From contig NC_084677.1 in assembly GCF_028389875.1 (NCBI RefSeq), positions 9,156,017 through 9,220,016 on the forward strand: a stretch of DNA of 64,000 nt, in the 5' to 3' direction. The notes under the pieces were generated by a model. The model saw only the letters and a list, made by a program, of their open reading frames with translations. It was not told the DNA's origin and ran no database searches. Positions 27,801 to 40,884 of the stretch are shown here, piece by piece; within the stretch, counting starts at the first letter, position 1; each line of letters starts with the position of its first letter. Origin of the DNA: Rhea pennata (taxonomy: Eukaryota > Chordata > Aves > Rheiformes > Rheidae). The translations under genes were made by a program, and so were the position numbers.

Positions 27801-30800
27801 TCCTGATGCACTCATTTTGGTAGTAAATTGTATTCTTAACAACAAGCTATTAGGATGGTGTCTTAGTGTTGTAAGAAAAACAGCTTCTTTAAGGAGGTTT
27901 ATCCACAGGGATATCTGCTGGTAATTAATTTTATGCCCCTCCACAGATTTTTTTTTTCCAGTGGCATAAAGGCCCAGCAAAGATTGCTCAGTGAAAAACC
28001 TCTGTTTTAAACTACTTATGACACCAGTCCAAATATTAAATACTATATCAGTTACGAGAAATGTGAGGGTTTTTTAATAAGTGTTTATTATTGGATATTA
28101 CATTAAAAAAAATGATTGTTTAAATTGTCCCATGATTCTGTATTACTCTGGGTTTTTGGTTCCTAATGCAAACTGTTTAAATGATGATGTCAAAGCAGAT
28201 GAAATGTACTCCAAACAAGACTGTTTTCTTCCTGAACTGGTACTTAAAGGCTCTTACTTGTTCTGCTGTTTTTGTACACTCTGTAGAGCATTTGGTAAAG
28301 AAAAATATACCAACAAAACTGGAGTTACTACTGAAGATCTTACATTGTGAACCTGTTTCTTTGTGTATATTTTAGTGCACTATAAGCCTGCCAAAATGTT
28401 TCTTTTTTTCCTTCTGGAAAAAAATGCTAGCAAGGAATCTAGTCTTAGTATAAAATGGAAATTTATGCTAACAAACCCAGAATCTGGTGTGTGTATGTTT
28501 AACTTTTTGTAATACAAACCCTTTCACTGGCTTCCCTTCCCCAGAAGCTTCAGCTTCCAACTTAAGTTGAATTTTCCTATCTTTACCCTCAGCTATCTAC
28601 ACAAACACCAAAAACAGTCCACATATTTCTAACACCAATGAGAGATGTGAGTGTCTAACTATTGGGGAAAAAATGTACTCAAGACAACTTTTCTTGTCAT
28701 TTTGTTAGTGCCGCAAGCCAGCAGAACTGGTGATAGGCAAAAGATGATAGTAAGAAAACTTTGCAGCTTGTGTCACGAAGACAGGTGCCTCTGCTCCTTT
28801 GAAACAGGTGTGCTGGAGTAACTTGGAATGTAAGCATCCATCCGTCTGGTAGTTAATTAGATTATAGCTAGAGGCTTACATTGGGACTGCAAAGGAACAA
28901 AATCTAAAAAACCCCTAGTGTTTCAATGCCAGCAGTAGCAGGAAGATGCTGCTCTTAAGTCCATTTTATGAGGGACTTCTTAATCTGTCTAATTGAATAC
29001 CTGTGTATTCTTTGCACTTCTTTTGTTGCAAGAACTACACTTCATGAAAAGCTTGGATTTTGACATCTGCCATCAAACTATCAAGACTAATACGAACTTG
29101 CTAAGGGAACTTTTGGGAGGCACACAAGGGAGATAGCCTTTAACCCCAAAGACAATTTTAGATATGTGATAGAGTGGAATGGTTGGCAATTGCATCATTT
29201 TAAATCTTACAATTTAAATAAGTGTGACAAATTGCTTAGGGAAAGGTACATACTTTCATAAGCAGACACAGCTAAACTGAAGGGCTACAGCAGAATATGT
29301 TTCAGGTAGAGCGTTTTTGAAAGTGACAAATATAGTTTTCCTTGTAAGAACAGCTACTCATTTGCAAACTTCCAAAATTAAAATTACATTTTTAATAGTT
29401 TACAGTCACTGTATGCAATTCATGTATTAAGCTGAAACATTCCTTATCCAGAGATTAATTTAGCATTTTTTTTCCCAGACAGCTCTACAGCTCTATTGGC
29501 TATATCAAATACTTTTCAAGAGAAAATAATCCTAAGTCAGTTATATCATATCTAGTGAAATTTAGTCATGCCAGACTTAAAAGCTTGCAGAAAAATGTAT
29601 TTGGATGAGACTGCTATATGAGAAATTTGAATTTAAGTCTCTGATAAATCCCTTTAATTTTATCTTATTAACGTTATGCTGACCTAGTACAATCATGCTT
29701 CAAACACACTGTTCAATCATAGCTTACAAAACTAGCCTGGCTTACTTTCAAAGAGGCTTCCCATGCAGTCATCTGACTTTTTCTGTCTTATTACAACATG
29801 TTATAATAATATGTTTCTGTTTTATTAAAACGTGTCTGCTGTAAAATACACAAGGCCTCTGAAAAATCAGGAACAAAGCTAATACAATTAGTAGATGATA
29901 AAATGCATAGCTTGTATCATATGCATAGAGTTTTGGCAGTGCTCAAAAGATTTTAATGGGTCTCTCTAATTTAGCTGCTCTGCATGGTTTCAGCCTTTCT
30001 ATACTTTCTCCAATCTATACTTCGTATTACAACTACCTGATGACAAATCATGACTTTTCCTTTTCCTAACCAGTTTCATTTATTTCATTTATTGGTCCAA
30101 GTTACAGAAGAGAAAGTCAAAATTTCCATTTTCCAGGAACTTCTTCACTTTTTTAATATCAGTATATGACCTAATTAACAGCAACTTACAGTAAGTCAGT
30201 TAAGACACAACCCACCTTCCTAACTCTGTATGCATGCCCCAAATTACAAGCTGTGAATAGGCAACTAAGTAGTGTTGAAGGTGCTACTCCAGGCTCTTCT
30301 CTAAGGCTGGGGAAGTCTCAAAGCCATTGGCTCTTTCACTGATGCCCCATGAACACCACCAGCAGAATTTAAACATCAATTGCTACATAAAGCAGTTTGT
30401 CAGAGATATGGGTTAATCCCTTTCTCTTTGTACTGGGAGGGCAACAAATTGTGTTGGAAGACATCTGATAAGAAGGAATAAGGGCATGATTAGAAAGGCA
30501 AAGAGTAAGAAAAAAATGAAGTAGAGCAAGGAACTAATAGTTTCACGTATGTTTTATCCCCAGTAATGCATTGCTAGATTACCTATGTGGTAGCTTACCA
30601 GTGTTATGAATGAAGACAGCCCAAAGGTGCCAGGGGAGATACTACACTGTGGAATGAGGCCAAACTGCTTCCAGGCTAGGTCTGGTCTGGAAACAGTGGA
30701 TGCAGTGGAATAAACTTCTCAGAGCTAAGCTCATTTCATGCATCTCTAAAAAGAAACAGAGATGCAGCAGCTCTGCCTTGATTATTCACGAACAAGGAAG

Positions 30801-31080
30801 AACTGGTCGGGCATGTGGTAATGAACGACAGCCTAGACTGCGGTGACCAGGAGATGGCACAGTTCACGGCGCTGAGGGCAGTGAGGAAGACGAGCAGCAG
30901 AGCACAGACCCTGCACTTTGGGAGAGCCCGTTTCGTTTTGCTCAGGGACCCGGCAGGTGGGATCCCAGCTCTGAGGGGCAACGGAGGCCAGGAAAGCCGG
31001 CAGCAGATCTTTAAGGACAACCTCCTCCAGGCACAAGGACGGTCCCTTCTGATACTGGGGGAAACAACTAGATATATCAG
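24900..31080. other. Intergenic or extended GSPT1 3' UTR
   Basis: AT-rich sequence between the GSPT1 poly(A) signal and the RSL1D1 CpG island. I find no exon, tRNA or recognisable transposon. There is a pyrimidine tract at 27232-27322 and AATAAA hexamers at 26102 and 27531 that could end longer GSPT1 transcripts. The open frames are short and look random. Confidence 0.5.
27232..27322. repeat. Pyrimidine tract (T-run plus TCTTTTTC / TATTTC repeats)
   Basis: About 90 bases almost wholly C/T with imperfect TCTCTTTTTC and TCTATT units, downstream of GSPT1. Confidence 0.85.
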
Positions 31081-32110
31081 GAGACTGGCTTGGCTGAACA
31101 GGGAACTCGTGACAGTGCCCCGGGGCGAAGTGGCGGCGTGCAGGAGGCGAACGCAGGGTCAGGCCGCGACGGAGCAATCTAGAAACGTTGCCGAGGCAGG
31201 CTGGGACGGCGTTAGGAGGCTCACGGCTCGCCCCGAGTGGAGACTGGCCGGGGACGGCAAGGGCAGCAAGAGCGTCCGCGGCTTCAGCAGCAGCGAAGGG
31301 CTGGCAGGGGAAAACCCGACGGCTGCTCAGCGCGGCAGGCGAGCTGAGGTGCTCAGAGCCCTCCCGGCCGCGGGCTTCATCGGGAAGAGCCCCCAGCCGC
31401 TGTGCTCGGGCAGCGGAGAGGAGCCGCCAGCGGCGAGGGCAGACCCCGCCCGCGGCCGCTCGCGAGGACGCAGCGCGGCGGGCGCGGCCCCGCCCCGCGC
31501 CGGGCCCGGAAGGCGGCGGCGCGCAGGCGCGGGGCGGCACGTGGCGGCGGCGCCATGGCGGGCAGGGAGCAGCGGCTGGAGCGAGCGCAGGTACCGCGCG
31601 GGGCGGGCCGGGCCGGGCCGGGCGAGACCGGACCGGACCCGGCCCGACCCGACCCGCCGCTCCCCGCGGGGTGCTGTCCTCCTAGGTGCGGAAGGCGGTG
31701 CAGGCCCTGCTGGCGTTCGCGCGGAGCGGGGCGACGCGGCTGCTGGGCGAGGGCGAGAGCGTGTTCCTGGTGGTGACGGTGTGGAAGATCCCGCGGGCGC
31801 CGCGTCTCGTCACGCTGTGAGAGCCGGGCGGGCGGGCGGGCGGCGGCGGGGCCCGGCCCGGCCCGGCCCCTTCCGAGGGCCCGGCCGCCACCCGGCCGCC
31901 CGCAGCCTCCCCGCACTGCTCTTGCAGGCCGCTGCCGCACGGCATCCGGGGCGACGCCGCCGAGGTCTGCCTCTTCACCAGGGACGAGCCGGGCCTGTCC
32001 GCAGAGCAGACGGAGAGCGCGTACAAGAAGCTGCTGGCGCAGAACGGCGTCTCCAGCGTCAGCCAGGTGGGCGCTGCTGCCGCGCCGCCGCCTGCCAGCC
32101 GCAGGGGAAG
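31080..32110. promoter_or_regulatory. CpG island / promoter of RSL1D1
   Basis: GC content rises abruptly from AT-rich flanks and CpG is frequent across the first three RSL1D1 exons. A palindromic E-box CACGTG sits at 31538-31543, twelve bases before the start codon. CCGGG/CCGAC-type short repeats fill intron 1 (about 31600-31670) and GGGC/GGCC repeats fill intron 2 (about 31825-31870). No TATA box is apparent, as expected for a housekeeping CpG promoter. Confidence 0.75.
31538..31543. promoter_or_regulatory. E-box CACGTG (MYC/MAX or USF type)
   Basis: Perfect CACGTG in the RSL1D1 CpG island immediately before the start codon. Ribosome-biogenesis genes are commonly MYC targets through this element. 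That it binds MYC here is inference. Confidence 0.45.
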
Positions 32111-32172
32111 GCAGCCCGCTTTACTCCTCTTTCCTCTTCTCTTTTTTTCCTTTTTGCTCGCGCGCTCTCTCT

Positions 32173-32206
<34 letters not shown>

Positions 32207-35200
32207 GCCTTCCTGCCCCACTCTTGAATATCTCTCATTCTGTGTTAATGATCGCTGATCATTTTTCTGAAAATTAAAACTGCTTTTTTTTCCACTAAAC
32301 TTAATAATTTACTTGTAGTAATTTCTTCAGTTCAAAGCTGAATCTTTAATAGATGTGTTTGCTAGATACAATGGTTCAGTATTTAATGTGAATAAACCAA
32401 CAATTTAAAAAACCCACGATGTGAAATCCCCAGGACCTCTGTTGCATTGTTTATGCTGTTGGCAGAAAAATTGGAAAAATCTTGCTGTTATTATATTTGC
32501 TTTGTTTAGATGTTACCACGTGCTGCAGTTTTATTTGGTGCTATGCAGTTATTATGTAAGAGATCCATATTGTTTGACTCTTAAATAAAAAGAACAGTAT
32601 CCTTTTTCACTTAGTCATCTTCAGTGCTCAAAAATAAGGAGGACAAAATAACATATCTTGATAGACTAGCAATTATACAAGTTACTTCTGTGCAGTTATA
32701 AAAAGTATTCTAGGCTGTTTTCAGCAATTTAGATTAACCTGTTGCACGCATTGCAGATCATCTCATACAAAACTCTGAGAAAAGAATATAAACCGTTTGA
32801 AGCAAAACGTCGTCTCCTGAACAGGTTTGATCTCTTTCTGTCTGATGACCGAATTAGAAGACTGTTGCCCTCGCATCTAGGAAAACACTTCTATCGAAGT
32901 AAAAAGTAGGTCTTTAACTTTTGTGCGAGTGCTTTGCGGTAACTTATAAAACTGAGTCTTTGTAAAGTGTTTTTCCTCTCCCTCCTCTTTGTTCCTTAGG
33001 GTACCTTTATCTGTAAACCTGAAAGCCAGCAATCTTGCTAAGGAACTGCATAAACATATCCAGGGAACCGTACTCCCAGTTACCAACAAAGGTTGCTGTT
33101 AGTAAGTACAAGTCAAAATTCCTACAGTACTATAGTCCAAGTGAAGTATTGAGTTATTTATATTCTAGTAATATATGAATAAAAGAGGTTAAGAGTCACC
33201 ATTCTAGATGTAGGCCATTTTGAATCATAATGTCTAATATATATAAAAATTCTTCTTAATGAGAAGTCTTACTGTGGGGTATCACTTATCTTTTTTTTTT
33301 TTTTCTTGATAGCTTAGGAATTTTTAGGCGAATTTCTAGGCACTATCAAACAGGATATACAATCTTTAGAAATATTACTGTTAAATTAGATAAAAACTGC
33401 TTCCGAAATCTATTCTTCTAAGACTTTTTTGTTTGTCTTGCATCTAAGTCCATCTAAATCTGCAACATGCTTGGTAATATAAGGTATAAGCTACATATCC
33501 AAACACAAAAAGGTTAATGTAATATGAGTAAATTCATTGTGACTTACTACAGAAGATTACTGCAGTGGCAAACCATCCATTAAGATAATTGCAGATAAGT
33601 GGGTTTTTCATTTCTGGATATACCTAAGAACAAGTCAATTGATAATTGATTAGAAGTGGGTGGGTTTTTTTTTTAACCTGTTCATAAACACTATTCTTTC
33701 CTGCTTTCAGTACAGCACGTATAGGTCACACTGGAATGAAAGCTGATGAGATATTGGAAAATGTCGTTGCTGCAGTTGAGGTGATTGCAAAGAAGTTACC
33801 AAAGGTACTGCTGACCAGTTGTGCTGAATTATGAAACTTCTTGGCTTCAGCTTTGTTATTTTATATAATATACCATTTTTGTTGTTGCAGAATTGGAAAA
33901 ACGTAAAAATTCTTCACCTCAAAACAGCTAAATCAGTTGCTCTTCCAATTTTTACTGCACAAATCTCCAACTTAGATGAGCTTGACAAAGAGCCATCTGT
34001 CGATAAACAGGAAGAGGTAAAAAAAAAAAATTCTTTCCACTAAGCCATAAAACCCTACGGAACAACTTGTTCTTTAGGTAGTGTTTATGCATTATAGTAT
34101 CTAATATGTTGGTTTTGAATGTGTTGGCAGTGGATCCCAGGCATGTGTGGCTACAAATGGATTAGATACTCCTGGGCACTTGCTTCAGTATCATGAAATC
34201 ATGGAAACTCCCTGATAGGTTGTAAAGCAAACTGGAAATAGAGTGGTAGCAGGCTGTTCTCTTAAGTTATAAGCTTCTACCCTTTAACTGTAGGGATCTG
34301 ATATTTCTTCTCAGAACTTTTTGCTTGAATTTAATGCTTATTTTCACATTTCCCATCCAAAAATACATTCATTAACATATATGCACAGATTAAGACTATG
34401 CATCCATTACTCATCAGCTAATCAGTGGCATCTGAATAATCCACAAGCTCAAATATTTACATCTTACTTTAGTGTTTTTTCACCTATTTTTTTTAATATC
34501 ACCTGTTCCTTGGCACAGAAACATCATACAAAAAACTGCACAAAATAAATTGGGAGCATATGTATTCAACTTACAGGCTGTAATCCTGACATTATCATTG
34601 TGCATTTATGTGGTATTTATAAGGAACTCTTCTCACTTAGACAGTTACGCATTTTTTGTTTGTTTGTTTTATATATGATTGACCAGTCAGGTCTCTAGAA
34701 CAACAATATTTACATTGACATTGCTAGAATGTCTTATGTTTTAACCATACTAAGACAGATCACTATATATGTAGAAGTACTGTGGGTATATGTTTGAGAT
34801 AAACTTGCAATTAATTTCAGAAAAAAAGGGAAAAGAAACCGAAGAAAGCAGGTAAAAAACTGACTTCAAGTGAAGTTGCTGTGACAACTGAAATTAATGC
34901 TACTGCTGCTAAGGAAGAGCAGGAGATGAAAGAAAAAGCAGAAGTAGTCCAAGAACCAGATGATGATGATGATGGAGAAATTCCACAGCTAGTGCCTATT
35001 CAAAAACCAACCAGTGTAGCTGAGCTGAAGGTAATTGTTTAATTGTTTGTTAATATTGAGAAACTTACACTATGGTTAAAAATGAACATCTAGAACTGAT
35101 TAAACTCCTTAGAGAACAGTATGTTTCAACATACTTCAAGTGAAATGGTATTGTTTCTTCTTTCTTTATTTTTCTTTATTTTTTTGTAAAATATCATGAA

Positions 35201-36690
35201 AGCAAAGATTTGAGTATAGGTGAGAGGGGATACCTTGGGAACTTTTCTATTAACCCCTCTTCTAGACAGAAGAAGCTAGTACTTACTGTTCTTCACTTTC
35301 AAATAGTGGCAGTTCTGTCAGCTAAAATGGCAGGTTTGAAGTCAAAAGTAGGAAAAAAAAAGATTGAGAAACAGCTTGATAATTAAATTGAATGTTTGTT
35401 TAATTTTTAAATTAAAAACTGCTTGTAGGTATTAATTCTAATGTAATTTAATGTATCTTCTGCCTGGACTGCAAAACTTCAGGAAAAACAGCACATTCTG
35501 TAGCCTAGTAGCATGCAGTATTAATAATCACAAAATATAAACTGAAAGCTGACAGCTTTTGTGAAATACTCTACAGTTGTATTGTTATCAGTATTGGAGA
35601 TGTGGATCATGTGACTAACATGACTACTAAATCGTATTCATGTCTAACAACATCCTAGTTGAAACAAAATAGATGAATAAAACAATAACACTTCTAAATT
35701 CAGTTTAGTTCATGATTGGATCATACCCTTGAACTCTGTGTCCATTCAGGAATGTCCAGTCTACAGCCATGAATATGTGCAATCCACCAAGGAAATTGAA
35801 ATAGCTTGTTTCAAGCTGTTGTTGTGTGGTAGGCCTAGGTTAGCTCATGTGATGAGGTATGATTTCAACTCCAGCTTTATCAGCTCTGGCATTGAATGAA
35901 TTGATCTGTTGACAACAAACTGCTCTCATGGGAGGCTCTTGGGAATATGTGTCAGCTTCTAGGGAGTACTAGGCTTAGTGCACAGTCAGTTTATATCTTG
36001 ACAGATTGGCTCTACTTAAAGTCCAGCTCTGCTGAATCTAGTAAGCCCAGACATGTAGCAAGAAATGGACTGTGGTATAAAGCTCTGCCAGCAGATTAGC
36101 TCAGTGACCTGGCTGGCCAAACAGGTGGATGTTCATGTATCAGTTAAATCTATTTAATGTCTTACATTGCTACATGCAATATTGCATGTAGCAGTTTTTC
36201 ATGACTGGTGTGTTAATTCTGCACTTCCTGCCTGAAATGTGAACAGATTTGTGCTAGGGAATAGTCCAATTGATAGAAAGCACTTGTCATTTATGATAAT
36301 TTTCACTGATTTGTTTTATTGGAATAAAAGTAAAGATGCTTCTTATGTGGAAGGGTAATGGCTTTTTTGTCTCTTTAAATACAGAAAACAGAACCAAATC
36401 AGAGTCCAGAAAAAGGTGACAAGCTGGGCAAGAAAACCAAAACACGCCTTGGTAAGAGAAAAAGATCTCTACCTCAGGAGACTCAAAAAACAAAACATAA
36501 AGTTACTGAAGAGCAGGCAGTCTTGCAGATATCACAAAAACAAGCCAAGCAGTTCAGCATGCCAAAGGAGGCAATAAAGGAAAAAGAGCTGAGAAAGACT
36601 CCCAGAAAGCCTGAAGCGAAGTCTTTTGCAACACCTAAAGCTGGCAAAATAGTACAGTCATCCAAGAAATCTTCCAAAATGCAAAAATGA
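31555..36690 (+). CDS. RSL1D1: RSL1D1 (ribosomal L1 domain-containing protein 1), complete
   Basis: Nucleolar protein with a ribosomal-L1-like RNA-binding domain, linked in mammals to ribosome biogenesis and to control of cell growth and senescence. Nine exons, all in phase: 31555-31590, 31686-31816, 31928-32066, 32757-32905, 33000-33101, 33711-33804, 33891-34016, 34821-35030, 36385-36690 (stop TGA). The product is 430 residues, against 490 in human. The L1 domain covers roughly residues 13-259, with family features such as [14 protein letters not shown] and [15 protein letters not shown]. From about residue 260 the protein is lysine-rich and low in complexity, with an acidic [13 protein letters not shown] stretch shared with human. 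The start sits in a strong context (GCGCCATGG). It lacks about 30 N-terminal residues found in human, and the tail is also shorter. Confidence 0.95.
32175..32205. repeat. T31 homopolymer in RSL1D1 intron 3
   Basis: Uninterrupted T run at the downstream edge of the RSL1D1 CpG island, 109 bases after the donor of the third exon. Confidence 0.95.
36168..36193. repeat. 26-bp perfect palindrome in RSL1D1 intron 8
   Basis: Two 13-base arms, the left reading TGCTACATGCAAT, meet with no spacer and are exact reverse complements. The site lies about 190 bases before the last RSL1D1 exon. Confidence 0.85.
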
Positions 36691-36801
36691 ACGAACACCC
36701 AAGAAAAAATACACAGCCCACAGTCAGCCTGAGTATTGTCTATTATAACATTTTATATAGTATTTCAATGATGTCTTTTTAGGAAGTCAATGTGTTCATG
36801 A

Positions 36802-36807
36802 AATAAA
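36802..36807 (+). terminator. Poly(A) signal of RSL1D1
   Basis: AATAAA 112 bases after the RSL1D1 stop. A second AATAAA lies at 36902-36907. Confidence 0.7.
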
Positions 36808-37966
36808 GCAGCTTCTTAAGGAAATTTGATCCTAGGAGCTTTTTTTCACTGAGACCTGTGATGATTTGTTAGTATTTCCTTCTAACAGAGGATTTGGAAC
36901 AAATAAACACACTAGCTTGGTTGACTGTATTTCTTCTATTATAGAGTAGGAAAAGATAAGTTCTCAAGATTTTGTGTCAAAGGGCGGGAGGTGATTATTC
37001 TATACAAAAGTTGAGAAATACTGCATAGAGTGACCTCTTTCCCTCGGCATAACTTGGCACTGGAACAAATAAAGGCTAAAACAAGTACCAAGAGCAATCA
37101 ATTTAGCTTAAAATTTACAACGTTAAGTCTGAAATAGCTGCTATAAATTTTCTTGAATTGTTCAATATAATGAAAATAGGATGAGATCTATCAATTTTAT
37201 TCCAGGTATGTAAGTCAGCAGCTTGACTACAGGCAAAGATTAATGTATTCTAGCTATTTTTACTTCGGTATTTGCAGGTTAAAAATATGGACAATTTAGT
37301 AGATTTGGATATTTATTCAAAATAAAACTTTAAACTGTCAGTTCTGGAATTGAGAGTCATAGCTATGAGAGGGGGTAACATGTTGGTATTAGATTTCTTT
37401 CATAATGTAGGGTTTTTTATTGAAATGGCAAGTAGTCTTTTGCAGCAGTGAATAGTATAAGAAACTTTTTCTTCTATGTATTTTGCACAAGTGTTCAATA
37501 ACTATACATGCTACTATCAGCAAGCATATTTTTCCTTTCAGTTCAAGCAAAAGGCGGGTTCAGTAGCTTGAACAGTTCAACAGTTCCTGGCAGTGCAGTT
37601 TATTTTCATCTTGTGCTAGTTCCTCTGTGATTCTGCCTCCATTCTCAATCAACTGTTCTTTACTGTCACTCGTTCATCCATCCCCCGATTGGTTAAACTG
37701 TTTTTCTATCTTGTTATGTCTGTGCAATTTTGCCCCCAACATCCACTCTTTTCAGTCTTTCTTCTCTATGTGTTGTTTTTTTTGTTTTGTTTTGTTTTTT
37801 TTTTATTTTTTTGTTCTTCACAATAACTATTTAACTTGAAAATTATCTTTTGGTACGGCTCCTGTTTTGAATTCTCTCCTCTTCCTTGTTCTTTCTTCAC
37901 ACAGCAATAATGTAGCTCTCTGTTACCTCTATTCACAGGAAGATGGGAGAATTGGGTATCTGTTCT

Positions 37967-38252
37967 GCCTTAGAAGTGGAATATAATAAATTCCTCTATA
38001 TATTTACACCTATGGAGTACTTTCAGTTGTGTGATGTTCTTCTCCATTTCAGCTTCTGTTGCTCTAATTCTATTCTCAATGCAATCCAGTGATTCTACAG
38101 GCTGATCTGGCACTAAAAAATGACACTTACACCTTTTGCTAGCTTCTCCCTTCAGGATATCTGATAGTTGACCATAAAACTTGTCTGTCTTCAGCTTCCG
38201 TGGCAAGGAGGTTTTTTCTCTGTTGTTATATACAGATAGATTCTGCAACAGT
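37967..38252 (-). CDS. Unrecognised coding-like exon on the - strand, coiled-coil-like
   Basis: Read on the - strand, a good acceptor (GATACTGTTGCAG) is followed by an open frame that ends at a TAA. It encodes about 94 residues of protein-like composition: basic at the start (REKTSLPRKLKTDKFY), then ILKGEASKRCKC, then a charged helical stretch with heptad-like spacing (ENRIRATEAEMEKNITQLK). A weak donor (CATAG|GTGTAA) near 38012 would drop the last residues and make this an internal exon. An open frame could also begin at an ATG at 38255-38257, inside the presumed acceptor. Intron-like sequence lies just upstream. I do not recognise the family. It could be the last exon of a - strand gene convergent with RSL1D1, a decayed gene, or chance. 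Confidence 0.35.
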
Positions 38253-40884
38253 ATCATTTACAGAATGCTATTTTATTCAATACTTTAGATAACTTCAATT
38301 CACAAATACAAATTTGCTTCTATGGTTAAAAATGTACAAATGTATCTTCTAGTTTAAACAAATCTTCCACTCCAAACTGAAGCTTGCACCCTCTTTTGGA
38401 GGATGTGATTTTTTTGATGGATGCCTAGCTATCTGGTCAAGCTCAGTTGCAGAATGGCTAAGTTATGTTCATGTTCATATTCAGATTTTTTTTCCTGCTG
38501 TGTGTTCTCTCTTCACTTTTGGACATCATCTTTAACTTGCCTGTTGTCCAAGACCACAATTCATGTGATCTCTCCCTAGGACCTCACTTCCAAGTTGTCT
38601 GTATTTTGTAGAGCTCATGCAACAATTCAACTGTCCAGGGACTCCTTTATTCACTCTGTTGCAGGTTCACATTGCAGTCAGCGAAGTCATTTATAATTTT
38701 AGCAAATGCAGTCTAAAATCTATTTAAAATACAAGCAAACTCACTAAACTGCAATTTTGACTATATCATCTTTGAACCCTTGGCTTGTTTTCCCTTTCCT
38801 ATTCCACCAAATAAGGTTTCTTTACTTTGCAAGGCCTGTCACAATCTATTTCTATCCTTTTTAGTATTTCTCATGTACAGTTAGACGTTGGCTCTGTTTG
38901 GGGAGTCCGTTATATTAAAGGCAACTTTCTGGGATTTTTCTGTGCTGTTCTTAACGCTTCAGAGACACTATATTTCTTTGAACTTCAAAGGACAAAAGTT
39001 ATCTTGCAAGTAAAGTCACGCTTATCAATATTGTCTCATCACAACTTTGCATTTACTTGATTCATCTTTTGAAGCTATAAAATCGCTGGTAGAGACTGTA
39101 TTTTTGATCTATTTCCACAGCCAGGGGAATAGGGTTCTGGTATAAGATAACAGTTCCTAAATACTACTGTAATACAGATAATAACAAACTGATTCCAATA
39201 TGTTTCTTTGTATAAAATATTCTGAGTTTGAACACTATCTTAATATAAAAATAAATCACATACATTTACATCTAATGTTTCTATTGCTACATTTTCATAT
39301 TTTAAATGCATTTCATAAGTACTCTTTTTATCAGAATACAACAGATACAGTTCATACCAGTTTAAGTATTTTGTAATTGTTAACTTGAGGTATTTGCTGG
39401 CCACAGAACTGAATAGCAGCTTGTAGAAGGTTAGACTGAAACTAAACAGCAGTTTATGGAAATACCATGCAATCTGTATCAGGCCCCAGTCTGTAGCCTG
39501 TGATGCAACTTAAAGCATTATTTACTGTGTATTATCTCTCTAGCTTCTTAGTCAACTATTCTTAATAACATTTTTCATAGAGAATGACAAGTGAAATATT
39601 ATTCATTGAAAGTGAATTTTATAATTTATTACACTAAAAAAAGACTCATTCCAGTAACAGTCTAATTAGCCTGTCTTTTTTTACTGCAATTTTGTGCATA
39701 CTTTTTCATTTTCTAAAAGGAATTAAAAGTTAAAGCTGGTACGGGTGATAGCAATATATTGTGCTTGTTAGCAGATGTATGTTTTCACATAAGATAAACA
39801 GAATGCAGTGCTTTTGTTTAAAGTCATTTACTGTAAATGTATCTTGTTAAAAAATATTTTAGTAACAACATTAGAGTGACATCCTCTGCCTTTTGGCAAA
39901 GGATTGTGCTTTAAACTCAGTATGGTATATTTTGTTTGATGGAACAAGAAGGAACATTCTTTGTTACTAAGACTTAATAGACATGGAGGCAATTGTTTAG
40001 TGACAAAAATACCCAAAGATAAACTAATCTTGTAACTTCTGGGGAAGTTTATACAAGCTAAGCTTTGAAGTTATTCTCTGAGCTTTTTTAAATTTATTTT
40101 TATTTTATGAAAGGGATAATAACAGCAGAACTGATGCAGGCTTTTACTGATGACTGTTCGTATGTCTATCCTTTTAACACCTGAATTGCTGTTTGCAAAT
40201 CCTTTGGGAATACAGATGCACATGTTAAGTGGTTAGCAAAATCAGAATCTCTGCAGATTCTTAATGTGCTAGTATAATACAAATAATGGTCTTAGAAGTC
40301 ATATTTGGTGATAAAGACTCGAGAAAAGAATACCCCAAGCAGCTGTCTCATTACAACAGCAGTTGGCACAACAGTGTGTCCTCATGTTACAGAGATTATC
40401 CTTTTCTTGGATGTATGTCTTTGCCTAAAGAAATCTTATTAATCTGAAAGAACTCTTCTGACTGTACCCATTGACAGATGTTACTAGAAAAGGTAGAAGT
40501 GCTGAATGTTTGTTGGAGCACTTAGGTAAACTCTTTTAAATCTGAATCAGTGAAGGAAGTAACTTTCCCAAGTTATTTTCAATTCTACTTTCCTTTGGGA
40601 GGTGGCTTGAATGCTGAACCAAGATTCAGCAATATGGATGGAATGCTTTATTCTTTATAAATAAAGTGAGAGAAATCCAAGAGTATATATATTCCTATAA
40701 ATGCAAAGATTAAGATTATTCTTTAAAAAAAATTGTCTATTCTCTCTATCCATGGAAGGAAATTAATCTCAAATCTGTTTGTTTTTTTTTAACAGAAAAA
40801 AAAAATCCTGAAGCTAATATATTAGCCTTTTTACTTGTATCTTTGTATCAGCTATTCTTTATGACATAAACAAGATCTCCTTAC

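Noticed and set aside
28081-28375. Two overlapping + strand open frames of 89 and 64 codons downstream of GSPT1
   Set aside because: AT-rich, no splice or start context, composition like translated 3' UTR.
30815-32227. A 470-codon open frame on the + strand overlapping RSL1D1
   Set aside because: It is open only because the CpG island lacks stop codons. It reads through RSL1D1 exons 1-3 and introns out of frame and ends in the T31 run.
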